64,000 nucleotides of DNA from Owenia fusiformis. Lineage: Eukaryota; Annelida; Polychaeta; Sabellida; Oweniidae. The notes under the pieces are model-generated. The model did no database searches, was not told the DNA's origin, and saw only the letters and a program-made list of their open reading frames with translations. Made by a program: the position numbers and the translations under genes. Positions 45,901 through 54,900 of the stretch are shown here, one piece after another; position 1 is the stretch's first letter; every line of letters begins with the position of its first letter. The DNA is taken from contig CAIIXF020000009.1 in NCBI GenBank assembly GCA_903813345.2, positions 32,772,740 to 32,836,739 on the forward strand, given 5' to 3'.

Positions 45901-48900
45901 AGTCACATAGCCCGGCCGATGTCCGGCATCGGTAGAGCTCGGTGGATTTTTTTGGTGCCACCGAGCTCTCCTCATCGGAAGCAGAGCTCGGTGATGTGAA
46001 CGGACTCCGTCCGGACATCTTCAGGCGACCGACCGAACACCGGCCGGTGACCGTACGGAGTCTGTCTCAAAATGGTAGTTTTTTTCTGCCGATGTGGCAG
46101 CAACTACCGGCCGGAGTTCGGCCGGACATCGGAAGGAATACGGCCGGTACCCGAGCAGGTAACAGGACACCGTGCGATCGCCGGCCGGGTTGTTAACGGG
46201 CTTTGAACAGTGACCGGCCGATGCTCTGTCCCACATCGGTCGGAGCTCGGTCGGAGCTCGGCCGCTGTCCGTTAAAAAACTTGTCCTCTGGTTGTCTCAG
46301 ATGCACGGGACACCGGCCGTGCACCGGCCGACGTGTTTTCCGATGTGGTTACGATGGGGCTGCGATGACATGATGAGGGAGCTCGGTGAGAGCCCGGTGA
46401 AATTTAACTCCGAAGTTAAAATTTCACCGAGCTACCACCGATGCGGTTTTAAGCAACAAACGCCACGGATATCCGGCCGGTGTCCGGCCAGTGTTCGGCC
46501 GAGTTCGGTGAAAATTGCATCGCTGGCTCATCGTAACCTCATCGGCCGGCTATGTGACTAGGCCATTAGTATGGTTTTGTTATAATTGCCGAGGTCATAT
46601 AACCGGGATGAAACAATGATTATCGTTGACTGCCCACACACAAAACATACGTTGAGTGAACAGTGTTATTACAAACAACAGGCTTTAGAATACAAAGCCC
46701 AGTAGTGTGATAATAAGCTGTACACTACCACTGCTGCATGTACATATTAGTAGGGCTCCCAAAGAGTGGATAGGGAGGTTGTGTTTGTCACTTTTAAATT
46801 TTACATTTCAAAATTGTCATTTTACATGTCATAATTTGTTGGTTTCATTCGTTTAGCCAATCAAAACATTGTAAAACAATAAATTGTCTGTTACGTACAA
46901 TCAATTTGGTTCAGTTTTGATTAGTTGTCAGAATAAAGTTACGTTCATCTGAATCCATGTATCAAAACAAAAATCTTATTTTCACTTCAAAATACTTCAG
47001 TGAGATGAATGCTCGGAATTGTCACATGCAATAACTTATTGTCGTATTCGTTATTTTATCTTCTCGATAGTAGCATTTAGTCGCACATTTGATGCCAGGT
47101 CACCTTGTCGCGTACCTCTTGGGGAGCCCCACATTTATGTGTGTACTCATGGAAGTAAATTCCCCGGTGTAGCCGAGAGCCACAAACTTTTCAACAGCTT
47201 CGAAATGGCCAATTTCTCTCATATATACTGTAAATATTTTATTATTTAGCACCTACAAAGTATTGCTAATAACCATATGTAATTTCAATAAGGAAACTTA
47301 TCTGGTTACATGTAAATTCAATATCAACACTAGCTGTTCTCTCAACACGCCCTGGCTTACCTTGTGGTGACAAACCCTGGATTTTCGCTATTTATAGTTT
47401 ATCAACACCTGGACACATGCGCATTTTATAGTTTATCGGGCACTTTAAGCAGATGGAAACAGCTATATATACAGGTGAGATCTACATTAGAATTGTGCAT
47501 GAAGGTATATTAAAATATTACCTACTACACAGACTTCTAGTCAAAGATCAAGCCAATGTTCAATCTTATTGCAAAGGAACAACTAGAAAAGGATAGTTCA
47601 CATACTATATGTATGTATACATATGTAAGCTTTAGTTATAATTATTTAACTGTATATTGGAAGAATAGAAAGAAAGGATCATCTTTAAAAGTAATGATAT
47701 AAAAAGTGAGGATGAACATGAAAATACAAGCAATAATTGCGTTTGTGTTGTGCAACATTTTGATGTATGTTACTGCAGTCAATGGACAATTATTGAATGA
47801 GTATCAAAACAAAACTGTTAGGTCTGGAGATGCAAATGATACTGCTATAAATGCTACATATAGCCCTGGAGATGGTAATATTGATGTTGACAATTCAGAT
47901 GACTTGAGTGATGTGATGAATTCTACTATTTTACCTATTTTTGAGACAACTAACCCTCCAGGTGCTTGTGATCTTCCACATATTGACCTAGATTCAATCA
48001 CGTACAATTGCCATGATGTACGTCCTTGGAAATATAGCTGTAATAACCGATGTGGCTCAGTATTAGAACCAGTCCAAGGTGCCTACTGTTCATGCGACTC
48101 AGGATGTTTGCCACACAAGGACTGCTGTAGAGACTTTGAGCTCCAATGTCCCATTGAATATAACATCTCTCACAGCCTTCTCAACAATTTAATCACAGAA
48201 CCTTATATGGAATGTGAATCATTCAATGGGAAACAATACAAAATGGTTGTACAATGCTTGAATGGAACAAGATGTGTGGATCTTGACAGAAATTGGTTGG
48301 ATGCAATACCTGTAATAGATAAAGCAACATCGGTAACCTACTTGAATACAAACTGTGCTGCCTGTAACAATATAGAACTTGTCTCGCCATGGCCTAGCAA
48401 TATAACATGTATAGAAGAACCAATTTTGTCAACCTTAACATCTGTAGAAGCACTTCAAACTGCTGTGGAAGATCAACTATGCTTTATACATGTAAAGGAT
48501 ATTGGACATATCTGTACATATTCCATTTCCTCTTGTCCTTTAAATTGCAAGAACAAGGATCTGGTGGAAAGGTGTCATAATAGCTCTATACAACTTGTTG
48601 AGAGTTCTAGTACCATGTTTATGTTGAGAACCTACCAAAATGAATACTGTCTAAGATGTAACGTGCCAGGCCCAGGTTTAAAATGTAGTGCTTGCAGCGC
48701 ATGTAGCAATACAGAAAGTGAAACATACTTTCCACCATTCTCATTTTCTCTTTTGATGGATATTAATCCCAAAAAAGGATTGAAAATTGGTTTCAATGTG
48801 AATGGTGTCAACCAGGAATTTGAATGTGATGCGACCAGTAACTGTTCAAGTGCTTGTAAAGAAGGATATGATTATAACAATGGTACATGTGTCCATGTGT

Positions 48901-51900
48901 TCACTCCCTATACAATCATTGTGAACATAACATTCAAAATTGTTGAATCATCTCAACATGCTTTTGAACTTACAGGTATGATGGAGGACGACTTTATAAA
49001 AAGGATAGATACATTTGCAGCATCTGATATAAGTTATACCATGGTATATGATAACAATATCCTTAATGGTACTACATCCATCACATTTAAAGATAACATT
49101 CTAGCAGGAGATAATATAACTGGAATTGAATATCATAATATGATATTTCAAAAGTTAAAGAGTGAATATGACAAACATATGGAAAACATTGATTTAGAGT
49201 TTGTTAAGGATATTGACTTCACAAGCGTTTGTGTAGAAGGAATGGATGCTTTAACATGTTGGGACTGGAAAAATGCAACAAAGTTTTTTGAGAGAAATTC
49301 TTTGGTAGAAGCACACACATTATCTATGCCCTCTGAGAACATAATGGGAATTGTCACCATTGTGTGTTTGAGCATTTCAGTGATTTGTATGATCATTCGT
49401 TTAGTTCTCCAAATCTTTGTTCCAGTGTTTCACACATTTCCTGGGAAGCTTCAGTTCTTGATGGTGTTGGCTTTGTGGTTTGCTAGTATGTTCAAGCTAC
49501 TGGGACCTTTAGCCTTTAGGCTACCAGACCTCTGTACAGCTATGGGGGTTCTCACTCACTATTTCTACCTTGTCACTTTCACATGGATGTCCATTATAGC
49601 TTTAGACATGTATCTCATATTTAGGGCACGATTAAGTGTGGCCTCTAGAGGGTTAAAAAGATTGGTGGTCTATTCCACAGTAGCATTCTTACTCCCAGGG
49701 TTAATTGTTGCAACAGCTGGAATATTAGATGGGGTAGTTCAGGGGTCAAATCTAAGACCCGACTATGGTGTACCAGTATGTATGATAACAAATAGGTATT
49801 CTCTACTCCTGTTCTTTGCTGGTCCATTAGCAGTAATGATCATATTTAATATTGTTATGTTCTCGTTAACTGTACACAATTTAAGAAAATCCTGGAGAGA
49901 TGCAAAAAGTGTTAAAACCAAGAGGAATGAAAACCATTTTGATGTGTACATCAAGCTGTTCTTATTGATGGGTTTCACTTGGGTGTTTGGTTTTATCGCT
50001 CCTTTTGCAGAACAAGATGGATTATGGTATATCTTCATCATTCTTAATGCATCACAAGGAGTGTTTATCTTTGTAGCCTCAGTGTGTTCTAGGAGAGTTT
50101 TGAGATCACTTAGGTGTATGAAATCTACAAGCAAAGGTTCCTCATATATGACCAAGTCAAGCTCTGTTAGAAATAGTGAGTCAGTTATCAGCAATGGCAC
50201 ACAGAATTTATCTTGAGAAGTTATTTTTATTTAATCACCCACTCAGTTCAATTTTAGTGACCCTTTGAATGGCTACATTGGGACACTGTTGGCTAATTCA
50301 GATATTATATTCACATATGATATACATAAAATGGCATATGGACTAGCAGTAGTCTTTTAAATATATAGTATCTTTCTATATTGTATATTACATTTACATG
50401 GTGTGTCCTCACATACTTTGGTCAATGTTTAGGAGCAGGTCGCTTTTACATTCAAGAATTCAAGATTTTCAAATTGAAAAACTATCATTCCCAGTGTAGG
50501 ACATTAATGCCTTTTGGCAGTAACTTAGAATTTGATCATAAGGCGTCTGATTGAATTTGTGCAGAAGCATTATTGAAATTGTCAATGCATGTGCTGGTTC
50601 AATTTGTCTGTAAAAACGCATATTTTGAGTTCAATTTTTTTGTGAAAATCGTTAAATTTTTTGTTAAAATGACTTGCTCCGAGACACTGCACAAATTAAG
50701 TGATGACATTACAGCATTAGACTTGTGATTTATATTAGATTACAAACTGGGCCTAAAAATGGATCCATTTCATCTTTCATGATGAAAAGTGGTGAAAATT
50801 ATGGCATCGAAAATTCATGATTTACCATAAATAATTTAAATACCCAAAGGAATGCTGATAAATCAAGGGACCAGAATCTTTTTGATAATTCAGATGATGT
50901 TTTTGGGTATGGAAATAGACTGACTTGGTGAAATATTTCTGAGATATAAAGTATGTATGATTGTATTAAGTAACATTTTATCCATAGACCTTTTATGTTG
51001 TTGTTTCATACTTTTTTTCTTTTAAATAAAAATGAACTCTAAAATAAATGTGTGGAGTTACCTTTTGTAATGACTACAGTTTCAGTTTATGTTACTTATG
51101 AATTTAAGTGACTAATGAATTTAGATGACTACTAAGTATGTGTATGTTTGATGCCACAAATCCAATTATGGATCATGTCCAAATGCTTACAGTTGTCAAA
51201 GAACGTGTTGTGAGGTCAGTATGAATTACTTGGAATTCTTATTCTAGCTCTAGGAGCACTAGCAACATAGACCTTGATTATTCAAACTATACAATATTTG
51301 CAATCTGCTCTACTGTACTTTGAAGGTCATATCTTACCGAGTATTTATTTTAAGTCAGATGTGTTATATACATTCTGATACTTATCATATTTTTCTGTTT
51401 CATGTCAAAGAGAAAGAATTCCACTTTAAGAATATGTAATGATTGAATGATGAGCATGTGAGTGAATGGGATGAGAAAATATTAAAAACCCTTTAGAACA
51501 CAAAAGTGATATATTTGTGACTTGTGTTAGGTGGTTAATGTAACAATATTTACATTTAATTAAACAATTATTTTGTATCAATACCAATTGGAAACGACTC
51601 AAAGGCTTGTCTTATGTCAAAATAGATGCAAGCAGCTCCTCTCACAAAAATCAATTTGACTGCAATAAGCCAATGATTTTTGCTTTGACAGACCATGCAT
51701 TCTCTTGAGACTAATTCATTATATTTGTGTATGCTTCTCCTTTATATTTGTCTATGTTCACCTGCTGAGCTGTGAAATAAATCAATTAAATTATATCATA
51801 ATGCTGGTTTCTAATATCACTTACTTAGATTGTTAATGAAATAATGGATGACTTATTGAGATGTGACTAGATACAACAAAAGTGATTCCCAAATGATTGT

Positions 51901-54900
51901 CTTTTAGATAATTTGTTATCATACTCAGACCTACTGTAATACAGTTACTGATACTGAATTGAACAAACAGTGATATTGTCAGAAACCGTAATGTGGTAAC
52001 TCTATCTAATACATATATCCAGGGTTTCAATACATTATTAATTAAATAATCAAATTACAATTACATTTAACAAGTACATAATATGGAATGTTATTAGGCT
52101 CTGTTTAAGATCCTATGTAAGACCCCTAAAAATTAATTGTCAGAAACATACAACAAATTCATAATTTCAGACGAAAATTAGAACTAAATGTTTTGTGTCC
52201 AACACCTCAGTTTCATTTGACTTATTTCTGATGCAACACATCTGTTAATAAAAACTACGTAATTTTCTTAATATTTGTAAGTGCTCTATTTTTGCTCATA
52301 CTGTTATTTAAACATTCCAGGACAACAACCAAGTAAAGTATTTAGCACCAGGGTGTGGCAATGCAGTAAAGCTCAGCAAGTTTTTCGATAAGGTGAGCAA
52401 GCTGAACATGACTAAATTTTAACCGCATATTTTATTTTGTCTTCATTACAATACAGGTTATAAATGCATATATAATACATCTAATTGTTGGACCCTCTAG
52501 GTCTTAATTCTCAATACTGAACTTTTTTCAAAGTTTTGATTATTTATAATCCTAATGGAGAAATAGATGCAGTTTTGAGAATCATTATTGACTAATTTTC
52601 AGGTGATCGAAAGAAAGCATTACAGCAACAATAGTCGAGAAAGTCGGGAAAGTTTGACATCTTCAAGTCAGTATAGTGCACAGGTTGGTGAAGATATGTA
52701 CAGTGTCCCAAGTGGCTCACATAATAATCAGGACTATTACAACTTCAATTAACCATGTAAGCACATATACAGCTAGAGAAAACCCCTCTATACACCTTCA
52801 CTCTGCTCTGACTAAATTATTCCAATTGATGCTTTCATTTGATTATTACAGTTAATTGTAATTTGAATAGGATTCAAAATTACATTATTCTGTGCTATTG
52901 TAAGATGTCATTTTGCATCTTACATAAGGTATGCTGGTTTAATTTTCTTTGATTGGTTGATTGATAATTAAGTGGCAGAGAGTACCAGTGATACCAATTG
53001 GCACATAATGATGCATAAAGGCACCAATTGGCATAATAGAAGGATACATGGAAAAAGTGGTGGTTGATTTTATGACATCAAAATTATTCAAACCTTATAA
53101 TTCAAATATCTTTTTGACATTGGGTCTTTGGGTATAATTTTATTGTATAAATGGTTTTTTCATTACTTAGTTAGGTTTTCTTTTCACTGATGTATTAAGA
53201 AATGATCTGAATGTAGATTAGGTGTACTTGGGTATCTGTGCTTACATGTATTTGTTCTGGAGTTGGAAGGTAATGGTTATTGTATATGTTTTTAATTATT
53301 AGTTTTTAGAAGAATTTATTTTTAATATTTGGATTTTTAGCGGATATGCTAGATGTGAACATGTTACTTATTTTCAGGAACTTGAAGATTATGTATAAAA
53401 GATAAGCTGGAGCTGTTTTACTCAAAGGAGTGGTATCGATATGGTGAACTGAATTCAACAATATTTTTCTCTTAAACCAATTATTGAAAACATTTTGTAA
53501 AAAAACATGGTCCTTTGTGTAATGCTGACTGATTGGCAACAATTTAAAGCAAAAATTATTGTTTTTGTTAACATTTTTGTTTTTTAGTGCAATTGTTTTT
53601 GTTCCTTTCTACCAATTCTTCAGAATGAAATGAAATGTCTTTCCGAACCTTGTTGGAACAAAATAGCATATACAACATTTTCTTAGACCTCTCAATATTA
53701 TAGATATACATTGGAAATTTTGGTTGATTTTACCAAAAATATGCAAAAAACAAAACCCCCCAAAATAGATAAGAATTAAGATAAGCCTTTTATTTCATTA
53801 ACAAATACTTTTTTAAAATCAACCAAACTTTCCTTTGTACAATTACAATATTGAGAGACCTTAACACGTTGTGTTTATGTCGTTTTGTTCCAATGAGGTT
53901 CGGATAGATGTTTCATTTCACTCTGGAAACATGATACCAAGAACAAAACAAGTGTTTGATGTGTTTTCTAAAACAATATAGAGAAAAGTATATATATATA
54001 TTTCAAATTATAATGTTACCATCCAAAAGATGACCATTAAATTGACGATGTGTAAAATTTTCAGAATGTTTTGATGACTGGTTTTAGATAAACGCGTGTT
54101 CAAAAAGTTTACCATATCGATACCACTCCTTTGCATTTTATGCTGAATAACTGAATAAAAAGTAATAGTCTTATTTTTCATCTATCTTCATTGTATCACC
54201 GAGAACAGACATCATTGTGTCGAACAAATTCATGCAATTTTACTAAATGGGTAATATAGAAGCTTTTCTCCATTTTAATATTTCATCAGTTACTTCAAAA
54301 ACTATCTGCAGACTTGCCAACCTCCCGTTTTTTTACGGGAATCTCCCGTAAATTTTTTGTTTTTCTGTAAAAAATACCAAACTCCCATACCGTTTTCTCC
54401 CGTAAAAACTCTCGTTAACTCCCGTACCTTATTTCTACTAAAATCTCCCGTAATTTTTTTTAAAATATGGCCGTAAAATCTCCCGTATTTTGCTGAAATC
54501 TCCCGTAAAATCTCCCGTATTCTTGGTATAACTCCCGTAAAATCTCCCATTTTCTTGTATAACTCCCGTAAAATCTCCCGTATAAATCCCGTAAAATCTC
54601 CGTTTTTTGCTGTCGAAATCTACCGTTTTTAAAAGCAATTTGACAAATTTGTGACCTTGATTATTGCAGGCACGCTTCTTAATTTCTTTTACTCCAAGAA
54701 GGATTGGCTCTCATGGTTCATTATCGATACTTTCATAAATAACTTAAAAGTACTTCATTCCCATGATTCAAATTGCTTTTCTGCGATCAGTTCAATATAA
54801 GTTTGCACCCCAAATGTCCACCAACAGGGGCCAGTTCATATTCTGTCGTACTTCTGTCGGGAGAATACATTTTTTTTTATATGGCGCTAAACAAAATATT

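Noticed and set aside
45942..46561. GC-rich frames on both strands near 46 kb
   Set aside because: All lie inside the GC-rich inverted-repeat element and read its degenerate words on both strands.
40255..50216. Independent retrocopy origin of the two intronless receptors
   Set aside because: Similarity continues past the stop codons into the 3' flanks, with no poly-A tract at the copy boundary, so tandem DNA duplication explains the pair better. An older retroposition of the ancestor cannot be excluded.
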